From Alphaproteobacteria bacterium (GTDB lineage Bacteria; Pseudomonadota; Alphaproteobacteria; Micavibrionales; Micavibrionaceae), in NCBI GenBank assembly GCA_002401965.1, contig NVUR01000003.1:51738-115737 (forward strand): 64,000 nucleotides of DNA. Reading direction: 5' to 3'. The notes below the pieces were generated by a model that made no database searches, was not told where the DNA came from, and was given only the letters and a program-made list of their open reading frames with translations. How positions within the stretch are numbered: the stretch's first letter is position 1; each line of letters begins with the position of its first letter. The position numbers were made by a program, and so were the translations under genes. Shown here piece after piece: positions 44,396-54,500 of the stretch.

Positions 44396-45034
44396 TTATG
44401 CGTTTGATATTTTGTCCTTGAAGGCACATAAATCATAAACGGGGCAAGTGTTGCATTCGGGTTTGCGCGCTTTGCAAGTATATCGACCAAGCAGGATCAG
44501 CCAATGATGTGCGTGCAGAGCATATTCATCGGGCATGATTTTAAGCAAGGCGCGTTCAACGGCGTCAGGGTTTTTACCTTTTGCCATGCCTGTACGGTTT
44601 GACACGCGGAAAATATGCGTATCCACGGCCATTGTCGGTTGTTTGAAGATAATGTTTAAAACCACGTTTGCGGTTTTCCGCCCAACACCAGGCAGGGTCA
44701 TGAGGTTTTCGCGGGTATCAGGGATTTCTCCGTCATAGTCGCGTACCAGAATTTCGGACAGGGCGATGACGTTCTTGGCTTTGTTGTTATAAAGCCCGAT
44801 TGTCTTGATATGCTGTTTCAGTTCATCAACACCTAAATCGACCATCTTTTGTGGCGTATCTATGGTTTTGAACAGCGCGTTTGTTGCCTTATTCACACCG
44901 ACATCTGTTGATTGCGCGGATAATGTCACGGCAACCAGCAGAGTATATGGGTTCGTATATTTCAAATCACTTTTTGGCGCGGGGTCTATGGCGTGAAGGC
45001 GTTTAAAAAATTCGTGAATATTTTCTTTTTTCAT
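44396..45034 (-). CDS. nth: endonuclease III
   Basis: A 212-residue bifunctional DNA glycosylase/AP lyase for oxidised pyrimidines. Helix-hairpin-helix 'LMTLPGVGRKTANVVL' carries the catalytic Lys 120, and Asp 138 follows in 'AVDTHIFR'. The C-terminal 4Fe-4S cluster ligands Cys 187, 194, 197 and 203 show the exact C-x6-C-x2-C-x5-C spacing of Nth. Divergent from the methyltransferase gene, with 34 bp between starts, so two repair genes share one promoter region. Confidence 0.96.
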   Translation of the reverse strand: MKKENIHEFFKRLHAIDPAPKSDLKYTNPYTLLVAVTLSAQSTDVGVNKATNALFKTIDTPQKMVDLGVDELKQHIKTIGLYNNKAKNVIALSEILVRDYDGEIPDTRENLMTLPGVGRKTANVVLNIIFKQPTMAVDTHIFRVSNRTGMAKGKNPDAVERALLKIMPDEYALHAHHWLILLGRYTCKARKPECNTCPVYDLCAFKDKISNA

Positions 45035-45068
45035 AGTAGTTTAAATAGCAGCACAGAAAGGCTAAGTC

Positions 45069-45575
45069 ATGGAAAAAATTACCTATGGATTTTATAAATC
45101 ACCAATTGGTGAGATGGTATTGGCACAAAGTGAAAAAGGGTTATGTTGGCTTGGTTTTATGGTGGAGGGCTATAAGGGCAATGGGTATGATCGTATGGTC
45201 GGTCATTTTCCGAAGGTCGATTTTGTTCGCAATGATGATGTTATTCAATCTGTTGGGGATCAGTTAATGGTTGTTTGGAAAAAGGGGCATGGTGCTGATA
45301 TTGCTCTTGATTTGCGTGGGACGGCGTTTCAGAAATCTGTGTGGCAAGTGTTGCTGAATATTCAAAAAGGGCAGGTTAAAACATACGGTGATGTTGCCAA
45401 TGATATTGGTAAGCCTAAGGCTGCGCGTGCGGTGGGCAGTGCGGTTGGGTCAAATCCAGTCTCATTGATAGTGCCTTGTCACCGTATCATACAGCAATCA
45501 GGTGATATCGGGAATTTTGGCTGGGGTGTTGATTTAAAACGCCGGATATTGCTTGAAGAAGGCTTTAATATCTAG
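45069..45575 (+). CDS. ogt: methylated-DNA-protein cysteine methyltransferase
   Basis: A 168-residue suicide repair protein that moves alkyl groups from O6-alkylguanine to its own Cys 137 in 'IVPCHRII'. The helix-turn-helix that binds DNA is in 'FQKSVWQVLLNIQKGQVKTYGDVANDIGKPKAARAVGSAV'. No AraC-type (Ada) regulatory domain, so Ogt type. Divergent from nth; its stop overlaps the convergent dapB end by 4 bp. Confidence 0.93.
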   Translation: MEKITYGFYKSPIGEMVLAQSEKGLCWLGFMVEGYKGNGYDRMVGHFPKVDFVRNDDVIQSVGDQLMVVWKKGHGADIALDLRGTAFQKSVWQVLLNIQKGQVKTYGDVANDIGKPKAARAVGSAVGSNPVSLIVPCHRIIQQSGDIGNFGWGVDLKRRILLEEGFNI

Positions 45576-46345
45576 AGGTCTAAGACGTCACGCATAGAGT
45601 ATAATCCAGCAGGTTTTTCCGCGCTCCATAATGCGGCGCGTAGTGCGCCTTTTGCATAGAGTTTCCTGTTTGTGGATTTATGAGTAAGTTCAAGGCGTTC
45701 ACCTTCGCCAAAGAAAAATGCGGTATGTTCACCCACAATATCACCACCACGTGCAACGGAAAATCCGATTTTCCCTTTTTCACGGACACCGATTTTCCCG
45801 TGTCTGTCATAATCTGCGAGGTTTTCTAAGCTGTTATTACGTCCGGCTGCGGCGGCTCTTCCAATCGCCAGAGCCGTACCTGATGGGGCATCGACTTTAT
45901 ATTTATGGTGAGATTCAAAAATTTCGATATCCCATTCAGGGTCAAGGCGGGCGGCGGCTTGTTCCACCAAGGCCAGCAGTAAGTTTACACCAACACTCAT
46001 ATTGGCGGCGTAGACAATCGTAGTTTTTTCTGCTGCTTGTTTGAGCAGAAATTCATCATCTTGTGTCAGACCTGTTGTGCCAACGATCAGCGTCTTTTTA
46101 TGCTCGGCGGCAAGTTTGGCGTGATTGCGTGTGCCTTCGGGCAGGGTAAAATCGATAATAACATCAGAGACTTTAAATAGGGCTTCTTCGCTGTCGGTTG
46201 TGAAGTATTGGCCGCCATTATCCACGGCTTCGCGGGCAGAACCACCAGCCAGAATAAGATTATGTGCATCCCAATCTTCTGAGAGGAGTTCGTCAATAAT
46301 AAGTTTTCCAACGCGCCCATTACAGCCAACAACACCGATTTTCAT
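45572..46345 (-). CDS. dapB: 4-hydroxy-tetrahydrodipicolinate reductase
   Basis: A 257-residue reductase of the lysine/diaminopimelate pathway. NAD(P)H-binding 'GVVGCNGRVGKLI' at the N-terminus, and the substrate-binding block 'ESHHKYKVDAPSGTALAI' with the catalytic His and Lys. 'FSVARGGDIVGEHTAFF' is also conserved. It lies 31 bp downstream of dnaJ and closes the heat-shock operon, an arrangement seen in several alphaproteobacteria. Confidence 0.96.
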   Translation of the reverse strand: MKIGVVGCNGRVGKLIIDELLSEDWDAHNLILAGGSAREAVDNGGQYFTTDSEEALFKVSDVIIDFTLPEGTRNHAKLAAEHKKTLIVGTTGLTQDDEFLLKQAAEKTTIVYAANMSVGVNLLLALVEQAAARLDPEWDIEIFESHHKYKVDAPSGTALAIGRAAAAGRNNSLENLADYDRHGKIGVREKGKIGFSVARGGDIVGEHTAFFFGEGERLELTHKSTNRKLYAKGALRAALWSAEKPAGLYSMRDVLDL

Positions 46346-46376
46346 GTTAAATATCTTTCCTTTATCGTGTTTTATA

Positions 46377-47534
46377 TTATTCGCTTAAATCATCCCAGAA
46401 TTCACGGATTTTTTTGAAAAAGCCGCTCGATTCAGGAGAGTTTTTGCCCGCAGATTTGCCTTCATCCATAGATTTATCAAGATCACGCAGCAAGTCTTGC
46501 TGTTTTTTATTTAGATGAACAGGAGTTTCTACAAAAATATTGATATACATATCACCGTGTGCGTCAGAGCGCAGCATGCTCATGCCTTTGCCCCGCAGGC
46601 GGAATTGTTGGCCAGTTTGCGTGCCTGAGGGGATCTTTACGCTGGCGCGTTTTCCTTCGATTGTGGGTACATCAATTTCACCACCAAGGGCGGCGCGTGT
46701 GACGGTGATTGGTACGCGGCAATAAAGATTTGCGCCATCACGTTGGAATAATTTATGCGGTTTGACGTTCATCATAACGTACAGATCGCCGCGCGACCCC
46801 CCGCGTAATCCTGCTTCACCTTCGCCTGTTAGGCGAATACGGCGTCCGGTTTCAACGCCAGCAGGGATTTTTATTTTAAGTGTTTTTGCTTTTTTAATAC
46901 GTCCTGCACCAGCGCATTTTTTGCAGGGGTCTTTAATGAAAGCACCTTCACCGTGACAGGTCGGGCAGGCACGCTCAATTGTAAAGAATCCTTGTTGCTG
47001 GCGTACACGTCCTGCGCCGTTACAGGTGCTGCAACTTTGACTGGACGTGCCTTTTTGTGCGCCTGAGCCGCTGCATTCGTCGCAAGAATCGTTGACGGGG
47101 ATTTTTATTGTAGCTTCTTTGCCTTTATAGGCATTCTCTAAGGATAGTTCCATCGTATATTGCATGTCAGAGCCACGTGCAGGGCCGTTACTGCGTCTGC
47201 CACCGCCACCGTTGCCCATGAAATCGCCAAACATATCTTCGAATATATCGGAAAATGCACCTGCGCCGCCCATACCACCAGGGTGACCGCCGCCGCCGCC
47301 CATGCTGCCGTCGAAGGCGGCATGACCGTATTGGTCATAAGCTGCGCGCTTTTGCTCGTCTTTCAGGATATCGTAAGCCTGATTGATTTCCTTGAATTTT
47401 TCTTCTGCCTTAGGGTTGTCTTGGTTTTGGTCGGGATGGTATTTCATCGCCAACTTACGGTATGCTTTTTTAATCTCGCCCGCATCGGCGGATTGTTCAA
47501 CGCCGATTACTTCGTAAAAGTCTTGTTCAGCCAT
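46377..47534 (-). CDS. dnaJ: chaperone DnaJ
   Basis: A 385-residue type I J-protein, co-chaperone of DnaK. J-domain (1-70) with HPD in 'KYHPDQN', a Gly-rich linker ('[16 protein letters not shown]'), four CxxCxGxG zinc repeats ('CDECSGSG', 'CSTCNGAG', 'CPTCHGEG', 'CKKCAGAG') and C-terminal substrate domains. Five bases after a second, small J-domain gene; co-transcribed with grpE, dnaK and dapB in order. Confidence 0.97.
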   Translation of the reverse strand: MAEQDFYEVIGVEQSADAGEIKKAYRKLAMKYHPDQNQDNPKAEEKFKEINQAYDILKDEQKRAAYDQYGHAAFDGSMGGGGGHPGGMGGAGAFSDIFEDMFGDFMGNGGGGRRSNGPARGSDMQYTMELSLENAYKGKEATIKIPVNDSCDECSGSGAQKGTSSQSCSTCNGAGRVRQQQGFFTIERACPTCHGEGAFIKDPCKKCAGAGRIKKAKTLKIKIPAGVETGRRIRLTGEGEAGLRGGSRGDLYVMMNVKPHKLFQRDGANLYCRVPITVTRAALGGEIDVPTIEGKRASVKIPSGTQTGQQFRLRGKGMSMLRSDAHGDMYINIFVETPVHLNKKQQDLLRDLDKSMDEGKSAGKNSPESSGFFKKIREFWDDLSE

Positions 47535-47539
47535 AATAG

Positions 47540-47926
47540 TTACTCTTTTCCGGAGTTATGCTTCTTCTGCATGGTTGTTTTAGGTGGCATGAAAAACTCG
47601 ATGAAGCTGTCCCATAATCCCGTATCATTGGAGGCTGATTTATTGTCGTTATCGGCTTTCAGGTTAATGCCCTTGGGCTGACCTTGTTGTGAAAGCAGCA
47701 AGCGATTATAACGCGCGCGTCCATTGGGTGTTTTCAGTGCGGCGTATGCTTCATTAATTAAACGAAAGCGTAAAGCAGCAATTTTCTTATTTCCTGGATT
47801 TTTATCAGGGTGATAAATTTTTGCTAATTCCAAATAAGACTTTCTGATATCCGCATCAGGTGAATCCGGATATATTTTTAGAATGTCATAGTAAGATTTA
47901 CTTTTGTTTTCTTGTCTAAACATCAA
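47540..47926 (-). CDS. small J-domain protein
   Basis: A 128-residue type III J-protein. The J-domain (about 10-78) contains HPD in '[12 protein letters not shown]' and ends '[17 protein letters not shown]'. No Gly-rich linker or zinc repeats. The C-terminal 45 residues hold a polar linker and an aromatic patch ('[13 protein letters not shown]') that could be a client- or membrane-contact site. It lies between dnaK and dnaJ, so it probably recruits the same DnaK for a specific client. Alternative start one codon in ('MFRQ'). Confidence 0.88.
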   Translation of the reverse strand: MMFRQENKSKSYYDILKIYPDSPDADIRKSYLELAKIYHPDKNPGNKKIAALRFRLINEAYAALKTPNGRARYNRLLLSQQGQPKGINLKADNDNKSASNDTGLWDSFIEFFMPPKTTMQKKHNSGKE

Positions 47927-47962
47927 GTCACCATATTTATTGCATGTTTATTATGTATTTAT

Positions 47963-48002
47963 AAGGATACCGAAGGCCAAATAGGGCGCGCCGATATCCT
48001 TG
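47963..48002 (-). promoter_or_regulatory. intergenic hairpin after dnaK
   Basis: AAGGATA and TATCCTT with an inner CG pair can form a stem about 10 bp long with a 20-base GC-rich loop, in the 100-bp dnaK to J-protein gap. No T-tract follows, so it could stabilise or partially terminate the transcript, setting DnaK above DnaJ levels. Confidence 0.4.
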
Positions 48003-48026
48003 AATATATATATTTAATTATAAAAA

Positions 48027-49970
48027 CTAAGCAGATTTCTCTTCATCGTCTGTTTCTTCTTCGATCTCAAGATCAGTGAAGTCAGCGTCAATGGCATCAT
48101 CATCAGAAGGGTTTCCTGCATCAGTGGATGCATCTTCGCTATCCGCTTCACCGGCGGCATCTTCCTGTGCTTGGCGGTATGCCAGTTCGCCCAGTTTCAT
48201 GCTTGCCTGCGTCAGAGCATCATTCTTTTCTTTGATGTCTGTTGCATCTTCACCTTCTAAGGCTGTTTTCAGATCAGAGATTGCCGCTTCGACTGTGGCT
48301 TTTTCGTCATCAGGGATTTTATCGCCAAGCTCTTCGATTGAGCTTTCCGTTGCGTGGATCATTGCCTCTGCTTGATTACGCATTTCAACGGTTTCACGTT
48401 TTTCTGCATCTGAATCTGCGTTGGCTTCTGCGTCTTTGACCATTTGATCGATATCTTCATCAGATAGACCGCCCGATGCTTGAATACGGATTTGCTGTTC
48501 CTTATTCGTTGCTTTGTCTTTGGCGGATACGTTAACAAGACCGTTCACATCAATATCGAAGGTGACTTCGATTTGTGGTATACCGCGCGGCGCGGGAGGA
48601 ACGCCAACAAGATCAAATTGTCCCAGGACTTTATTGTCTGCGGCCATTTCACGCTCCCCTTGGAAAACGCGGATAGTCACAGCATTCTGATTATCTTCAG
48701 CCGTGGAGAACACTTGAGATTTTTTGGTTGGGATTGTTGTATTGCGCTCAATCAAACGTGTGAACACGCCGCCCAATGTTTCGATACCAAGTGAAAGTGG
48801 TGTCACATCAAGAAGCAAAACATCCTTCACGTCACCGCGTAAGATACCGCCTTGAATAGCCGCACCGTTGGCAACGACTTCATCAGGGTTAACACCTTTA
48901 TGTGGCTCTTTACCGAAGAAGTCTTTAACCGTTTCGATGATTTTAGGCATGCGGGTCATCCCACCAACCATAACGACTTCATCAATTTCAGATGCTTTTA
49001 GTCCGGCATCTTTTAGGGCTGATTTAAGCGGGGTAATTGTGCGCTTGATATAGTCAGCAACTATGCTTTCCAGTTTTGCACGGCTAAGTGAAATTTGTAG
49101 ATGTTTTGGCCCAGAAGCATCTGCGGTAATAAAGGGCAGGTTCACTTCGGTTTGTGTTGTGCTGGATAGCTCAATTTTTGCTTTTTCTGCGGCTTCTTTT
49201 AGACGTTGAAGTGCAACAGTGTCCTCGCGTAGATCAATGCCTTGCTCTTTTTTGAACTCATCAGCGAGGTAGTCAATGATGCGTGCGTCAAAGTCTTCAC
49301 CACCAAGGAATGTATCACCATTGGTTGCTTTCACTTCGAAAACGCCATCGCCGACTTCAAGGACGGATACGTCGAATGTACCACCACCAAGGTCATAAAC
49401 AACAATTGTACCTGTTGTACCTTTGTCCAGACCATAGGCTAATGCCGCGGCTGTTGGCTCGTTAATGATGCGCTCAACTTCAAGACCTGCGATTTTACCC
49501 GCGTCTTTTGTGGCTTGGCGTTGTGCATCATTGAAATATGCAGGTACGGTAATAACGGCCTTTGTTACAGGTTCACCAAGATAGCTCTCGGCAGTTTCCT
49601 TCATTTTTTGCAAGATCATTGCAGCAATTTGGGACGGGGCGTATTTTTCGCCTTCAATTTCGACCCATGCATCGCCATTATCACCTTTGATAATTTTGAA
49701 AGGGGATTTTTTGGCCATTTCCTGTACTTGTTTATCATCAAAGGGACGTCCGATAAGACGTTTGATGGCATAGACTGTGTTTTCAGGATTTGTGACGGCT
49801 TGGCGTTTTGCGGGCTGTCCGGCCAAACGCTCTCCATCTTTTGTGAAAGCGATCATGGACGGGGTTGTCCGTGCGCCTTCTGCATTTTCGATCACGCGTG
49901 GCTCTTTACCGTCCATCACGGATACACATGAATTGGTAGTACCTAAGTCAATACCGATTACTTTGCTCAT
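48027..49970 (-). CDS. dnaK: chaperone DnaK (Hsp70)
   Basis: A 647-residue ATP-dependent chaperone. ATPase signatures '[14 protein letters not shown]', '[16 protein letters not shown]' and '[12 protein letters not shown]' are present, as are linker '[16 protein letters not shown]' and the substrate domain. The acidic C-terminal tail ends '[11 protein letters not shown]'. Works with GrpE (upstream) and two J-proteins (downstream). No CIRCE element is visible in the 150 bp upstream. Confidence 0.98.
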   Translation of the reverse strand: MSKVIGIDLGTTNSCVSVMDGKEPRVIENAEGARTTPSMIAFTKDGERLAGQPAKRQAVTNPENTVYAIKRLIGRPFDDKQVQEMAKKSPFKIIKGDNGDAWVEIEGEKYAPSQIAAMILQKMKETAESYLGEPVTKAVITVPAYFNDAQRQATKDAGKIAGLEVERIINEPTAAALAYGLDKGTTGTIVVYDLGGGTFDVSVLEVGDGVFEVKATNGDTFLGGEDFDARIIDYLADEFKKEQGIDLREDTVALQRLKEAAEKAKIELSSTTQTEVNLPFITADASGPKHLQISLSRAKLESIVADYIKRTITPLKSALKDAGLKASEIDEVVMVGGMTRMPKIIETVKDFFGKEPHKGVNPDEVVANGAAIQGGILRGDVKDVLLLDVTPLSLGIETLGGVFTRLIERNTTIPTKKSQVFSTAEDNQNAVTIRVFQGEREMAADNKVLGQFDLVGVPPAPRGIPQIEVTFDIDVNGLVNVSAKDKATNKEQQIRIQASGGLSDEDIDQMVKDAEANADSDAEKRETVEMRNQAEAMIHATESSIEELGDKIPDDEKATVEAAISDLKTALEGEDATDIKEKNDALTQASMKLGELAYRQAQEDAAGEADSEDASTDAGNPSDDDAIDADFTDLEIEEETDDEEKSA

Positions 49971-50120
49971 TTTAGTTTCCTTTTAGTTTTGGCGAATTAC
50001 AAGCAGCCCATACCAGTGGCACCACGTAAATTCCCGAAGGTTTTCATTTAGGATCGAACTATATCAAGAGGATGTACAAAAATCCAGCATAAGAATATCA
50101 ATTTATAATATTTTATGTGC

Positions 50121-50813
50121 TTAGACTTCGGTATTTATTGTTTGGCCTGGTTCAGGCGAGGGGTGTTTTTGCCCTGTATTGTCACTTTTTGCGATACCAA
50201 CGCGGGCAGGGCGTAAAATACGACCATTCAGGGTGTATCCAGGTTCTATCACTTGGATAATCGTTCCTCTTACTTTGTCAGGCATGGGGGTTTCGAACAT
50301 AACTTCGTGGAAATTGGGGTCGAAGCGTTCGTCCAAAGGCTCTGTTTTTTTGATGCCGTTTTTCTCGAAGCAACGCAGGAGTTCTCTCTCTGTGGCATCA
50401 ATGCCATCGGTTAGGTTCTTTACTTGTGGATGTTGTTCTTGCAGCTCCGCGGGGATGGCATCAAGGGCGCGGCGAAGGTTGTCGGCAACGCTTAATATAT
50501 CGCGGGCAAAGTTAGATACAGCAAATTTCGAAGCATCTTCGCGATCTTTCATGGCGCGCTTACGACCATTTTCGGCCTCTGCGACTGTACGCATCATAAG
50601 GTCTTTTGTGCGCTCCAGTTCTGTTTCAAGAAGGGTAATGCGCGCCTGATCTTCGTTTGGTTCTGAAGCTGTGGCGGTTGCCGCTGTGTCTGTATCATCG
50701 GAAAAAGAATCATATTCCAGTTCTTCACTGTCGTCGGCCTCTACGCGAAATTCATTTTGTGCGTCTTGCTCTGCTTGTGTTCTTTGAGCAGCATTATCCT
50801 GTTCATGAGACAT
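50121..50813 (-). CDS. grpE: nucleotide exchange factor GrpE
   Basis: A 230-residue homodimeric factor that releases ADP from DnaK. An acidic N-terminal tail, long helix ('RITLLETELERTKDLMMRTVAEAENGRKRAMKDRED') and C-terminal beta domain ('FDPNFHEVMFETP' ... 'GYTLNGRILRPARVGIAK'), the GrpE signature. Located 150 bp upstream of dnaK on the same strand. The hrcA gene that commonly precedes grpE in alphaproteobacteria is not here. Confidence 0.96.
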   Translation of the reverse strand: MSHEQDNAAQRTQAEQDAQNEFRVEADDSEELEYDSFSDDTDTAATATASEPNEDQARITLLETELERTKDLMMRTVAEAENGRKRAMKDREDASKFAVSNFARDILSVADNLRRALDAIPAELQEQHPQVKNLTDGIDATERELLRCFEKNGIKKTEPLDERFDPNFHEVMFETPMPDKVRGTIIQVIEPGYTLNGRILRPARVGIAKSDNTGQKHPSPEPGQTINTEV

Positions 50814-50904
50814 TTTGTCGCATCCTTAAATATGGTGATTTGTTGTATAAAATCTACACAAGTATCCTGAATTATACATGTTATGTGATGATGAAGGCCT
50901 TATA

Positions 50905-51795
50905 TTAACGCAAGCGCTTTATATATTCGCTGTTATATGTGTTCTTTGTACGCTTTGCAATGACTTTTAGATCATATAACTCTTCAACAGGGCCATTTGC
51001 ACCATATCTTGTTTTAGAGAGCGTTACTTTCCCAACAGGAATTCTTGCATCAAGTGAATCTAGTCCTTTAGTGAAACGTCCTTCTGTGTCAGAGAATACA
51101 ACATAGTTATGAAGATCATGTTGGAATTGGTAGTCTTTAACGACTTTCTCAACTGGGGTCAGGCCATTTTCCATTCCAAATTTACGAATTGCATCACGTA
51201 CATCGTCTCTGTTTTTTGCATTGGGAGTCTCTAGAACCACTGTGTTTTTGGGCAGGAACCAGAATGTTGTATTATATTCTTGTCTCTGTGATGGCACGGT
51301 TAGCTTGATGCTGTCTTTTTTTACTTTTATATCAACCGTTTGGTAGTCGCCGTATTCTCTGCTTTTTAATGAGATATGTTCGATTTCATCTTCTATCAAT
51401 TGGTCACGATCAAGCAGAACATCAAAAAAGGATTCATTTTGCTTTATTTCACATTCGTGGTTGGAATAAAGTGGTTCCTTATCATCTAGAAGGACTTCAG
51501 ATTCAACGACTTCGACTTTTAGTGTGTCTGTTGCTCTATCTATTTCTACGTAACTTCCTGTTGTGTGGGCGCATCCGGAAACTTTTCCAAGGGCATATAA
51601 GCGCATTGTGAATGTATTATCGGATAAATGCGGTGTATTAAAAAATCTAACTTTATAATAACTGCGGGAAAGCAGGTTTGTTATCGTGCCTTCTTCTTGT
51701 TCATAATCCTCTATATCAGCGCGTGCAGAGAGGGGAAAGGTCATTCCGATTAGAATCATAGAGAGTAGAAAGGAAGAAAACAATTTTTGTATCAT
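50905..51795 (-). CDS. exported protein, unknown
   Basis: A 296-residue protein with a signal peptide (cleavage near 'LSARAD') starting at ATG 51795. The mature part alternates short strands and charged loops; two Cys ('SGCAHTTG' and 'NHECEIK') could form a disulfide. A stretch near the end, 'GKVTLSKTRYGANG', and 'RKFGMENGLTPVEK' give no family match I know. It occupies the place between grpE and rph where hrcA is often found, but it is not a DNA-binding protein. Confidence 0.65.
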   Translation of the reverse strand: MIQKLFSSFLLSMILIGMTFPLSARADIEDYEQEEGTITNLLSRSYYKVRFFNTPHLSDNTFTMRLYALGKVSGCAHTTGSYVEIDRATDTLKVEVVESEVLLDDKEPLYSNHECEIKQNESFFDVLLDRDQLIEDEIEHISLKSREYGDYQTVDIKVKKDSIKLTVPSQRQEYNTTFWFLPKNTVVLETPNAKNRDDVRDAIRKFGMENGLTPVEKVVKDYQFQHDLHNYVVFSDTEGRFTKGLDSLDARIPVGKVTLSKTRYGANGPVEELYDLKVIAKRTKNTYNSEYIKRLR

Positions 51796-51999
51796 AATAT
51801 TAAAACCCAAATTTAGTGTACATACAGCGTCATGATATTACAGTGGAAAACGATATTACGCAAAACATATCTTTGATAATTAAAGTTTTTCGCCTTTTTT
51901 TGATTTATATTTGAACTTAAGCGTGCGCGAAATTGACAATTGGTTTGATGTGGGTAATGGTGTCGCACTGTTTTAAATATTATATAAGGATAACGTAAT

Positions 52000-52719
52000 A
52001 TGCCCCGTCCATCAGGTCGTACTTTAAATGAATTAAGAGCCGTCGAGATTATTCCAAATTTTTCAAAACACGCAGAAGGTTCATGCCTTATCAAATTTGG
52101 TGATACACATGTTTTATGTACGGCCAGCGTTGAAGAACGCGTTCCTGGATGGATGAAAAACTCTGGTAAAGGCTGGGTGACTGCGGAATATGGTATGTTG
52201 CCGCGCTCCACAAATTCGCGTATGGATCGTGAAGCGGCACGTGGTAAGCAATCAGGCCGTACACAGGAAATTCAGCGTTTAATCGGGCGTGCTTTGCGGG
52301 CGGTTGTTGATATGAAGAAACTGGGTGAGCGTCAGGTACGTATTGATTGCGATGTTATTCAGGCCGATGGCGGTACACGTACGGCGGCAATCACGGGCGG
52401 ATATGTGGCACTTCACTTGGCGATGCAGCATTTAGTGAATATCGGCGCATTGGATGAAATCCCGATGAGCGATAGTGTTTCGGCAATTTCGTGCGGTATA
52501 TATAAAGGTGAGCCTGTACTTGATCTTGATTATGATGAGGATTCCGATGCGGATACAGATGCAAATTTTGTGATTACGGGCAAGGGCGGTATTTGTGAAA
52601 TTCAAGGCACAGCCGAGAAAGAGCCATTTTCAGAAGATGAATTCTTAGCGTTATTGGCTTTGGCCAAGGCGGGTTGTGTAGATATTACCGAAGCACAAAA
52701 CAAGGCATTGGGGTTGTAA
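52000..52719 (+). CDS. rph: ribonuclease PH
   Basis: A 239-residue phosphorolytic exoribonuclease that trims tRNA 3' ends. Conserved '[13 protein letters not shown]' at the start, '[19 protein letters not shown]', '[18 protein letters not shown]', '[19 protein letters not shown]' and '[19 protein letters not shown]' define the family and its phosphate and metal sites. First gene of rph-rdgB-hemW, divergent from the exported orphan; the ribosome site is AAGGAT. Confidence 0.97.
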   Translation: MPRPSGRTLNELRAVEIIPNFSKHAEGSCLIKFGDTHVLCTASVEERVPGWMKNSGKGWVTAEYGMLPRSTNSRMDREAARGKQSGRTQEIQRLIGRALRAVVDMKKLGERQVRIDCDVIQADGGTRTAAITGGYVALHLAMQHLVNIGALDEIPMSDSVSAISCGIYKGEPVLDLDYDEDSDADTDANFVITGKGGICEIQGTAEKEPFSEDEFLALLALAKAGCVDITEAQNKALGL

Positions 52720-52720
52720 G

Positions 52721-53317
52721 ATGCGTCAATTCGATGGCGATGAGTTGCTGATTGCGACACATAATAAAGGTAAGGCGCGTGAAATATCGGCGTTGCTTGC
52801 ACCTTATGTGTCGCGTTTTTGTACGGCGGATGAGCTTGGCTTACCAGAGCCAGAGGAAACGGGTGCGACATTTATCGAAAACGCGATTTTAAAAGCGCAA
52901 GCCGCGGCGCAGGTCAGTGGTAAGGTATCGCTTGCGGATGATAGTGGCTTGGCGGTTAATGCGCTTGGCGGTGATCCAGGGATTTATTCTGCGCGTTGGG
53001 GTGGTGTCGATAAGGATTTTAATCTGGCAATGCGAAAGGTTCATGATGCATTAGGGCGGGAAGAAGACCGTAGTGCATCTTTTGTGTGCGTGCTTGCGCT
53101 TGGCTGGCCTGATGGACATTCTGAGGTGTTTGAAGGGTTTGTTCATGGCTCAATTACGTGGCCGATGCGCGGATCACATGGTTTTGGTTATGATCCTATT
53201 TTTCAGGCGGAAGGCTATGATATCAGCTTCGCGGAAATGAATCCTGAGGAGAAGCAGGCAATTTCTCATCGCGCGAATGCGTTTAAGTTGCTGGTTGAAA
53301 ACTGTTTAAAAGGATAA
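52721..53317 (+). CDS. rdgB: dITP/XTP pyrophosphatase
   Basis: A 198-residue house-cleaning Ham1-family enzyme that hydrolyses dITP, XTP and ITP to keep deaminated purines out of DNA. Motifs 'LLIATHNKGKAREIS', 'ADDSGLAVNALGGDPGIYSARW' and 'GSHGFGYDPIF' plus 'AEMNPEEKQAISHRANAF'. Starts 1 bp after the rph stop, so translationally coupled. Confidence 0.96.
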   Translation: MRQFDGDELLIATHNKGKAREISALLAPYVSRFCTADELGLPEPEETGATFIENAILKAQAAAQVSGKVSLADDSGLAVNALGGDPGIYSARWGGVDKDFNLAMRKVHDALGREEDRSASFVCVLALGWPDGHSEVFEGFVHGSITWPMRGSHGFGYDPIFQAEGYDISFAEMNPEEKQAISHRANAFKLLVENCLKG

Positions 53318-53324
53318 CTATTTC

Positions 53325-54494
53325 GTGTTTCGTGATAATCAGATGGGCGTTTATATTCATTGGCCTTTCTGCGCGGCAAAATGCCCGTATTGCGATTTTA
53401 ATTCTCATGTCCGTGGCGCTTTTGACCAGAAGGAATGGGCAGATGCATATGTTAAATCTTTAGAATATTACGCAGAACTTTTACCTGATAAACAGGTGGT
53501 GTCGATCTTCTTTGGGGGCGGTACGCCGTCCTTAATGGCGCCTGAAACGGTACAGGTGATGATTGACGCGGTGCAGAGGTTATGGGTGTGCGTGAATGAT
53601 ATTGAAATCACGTTAGAAGCTAATCCGACTTCGGTTGAAATCGGGAAGTTTAAAGCCTTTAAAGAGGCGGGGATTACGCGCATATCACTAGGCGTACAGG
53701 CGTTGAATGATAAGGACTTGGCATTTTTGGGGCGCGAGCATAGCGTTGATGAGGCTTTCAAAGCCATTGATATCGCAGGTGAATGCTTTGAGCGTTACAG
53801 CTTTGATCTAATATATGGTCGTCCCGACCAAACTTTGCAGGACTGGGAGGCGGAATTAACGCGTGGTTTGTCTTATGCACGTGGTCACATGTCGCTATAC
53901 CAGCTGACGATTGAGCGTAATACGCCTTTCTATATGCAGTATAATCGTGGAGCATTCTCTATTCCTGATGATGTGAAAGGTGCGGAATTTTATCACCTGA
54001 CTCAAGACATTATGGAGGGTGCGGGCATGCCTGCCTATGAGGTGTCCAATCACGCACAAGAGGGACAGGAATGTCGTCATAATCTTGTGTATTGGCATAT
54101 GGCGGATTATATCGGCGTTGGCGCAGGGGCGCATGGGCGTTTTATGAATGCTCTTGATGGAAATATAGATAAGTTTGCGAGCAGGGATCACAGTGCGCCA
54201 GAAATATGGTTGAAGCGCGTACAGGAAAAGGGCTATGGCGCGCATGAATTTGAAAAGTTGAGTGCAAATGATCGCTTTGTTGAAGCTCTTATGATGGGGT
54301 TGCGTTTACGTGATGGCGTGTCGATAATGCGGTGTGAAGCCTTGTCGGGGCTCACGTTTGATCGCGTGATTGATAGTGAAAAATTGCAAACGGTTTGTAA
54401 CGCGGGGTGGGCGCATGTCACGGGCCATCAGATACATTTAACGCGTGAAGGTGTATTGCGTTTGAATGCTCTGATCCCGTTTATTCTTAAGTGA
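53325..54494 (+). CDS. hemW: HemW-type radical SAM haem chaperone
   Basis: A 389-residue radical SAM protein of the HemW (formerly HemN-like) group. The 4Fe-4S ligands are Cys 16, 20 and 23 in 'CAAKCPYC'. 'FFGGGTPSLM', 'LEANPT' and 'GVQALNDKDLAFLGREHS' are family hallmarks. HemW binds haem and is thought to deliver it; it is not coproporphyrinogen oxidase. GTG 53325 has AAGGAT upstream; ATG 53343 is an alternative. It follows rdgB by 7 bp. Confidence 0.93.
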   Translation: MFRDNQMGVYIHWPFCAAKCPYCDFNSHVRGAFDQKEWADAYVKSLEYYAELLPDKQVVSIFFGGGTPSLMAPETVQVMIDAVQRLWVCVNDIEITLEANPTSVEIGKFKAFKEAGITRISLGVQALNDKDLAFLGREHSVDEAFKAIDIAGECFERYSFDLIYGRPDQTLQDWEAELTRGLSYARGHMSLYQLTIERNTPFYMQYNRGAFSIPDDVKGAEFYHLTQDIMEGAGMPAYEVSNHAQEGQECRHNLVYWHMADYIGVGAGAHGRFMNALDGNIDKFASRDHSAPEIWLKRVQEKGYGAHEFEKLSANDRFVEALMMGLRLRDGVSIMRCEALSGLTFDRVIDSEKLQTVCNAGWAHVTGHQIHLTREGVLRLNALIPFILK

Positions 54495-54500
54495 ATAGGC

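Noticed and set aside
50045-50120. Sigma-32-like promoter upstream of dnaK
   Set aside because: CTTGATAT is present on the minus strand but no matching -10 element at the right distance, so not listed.
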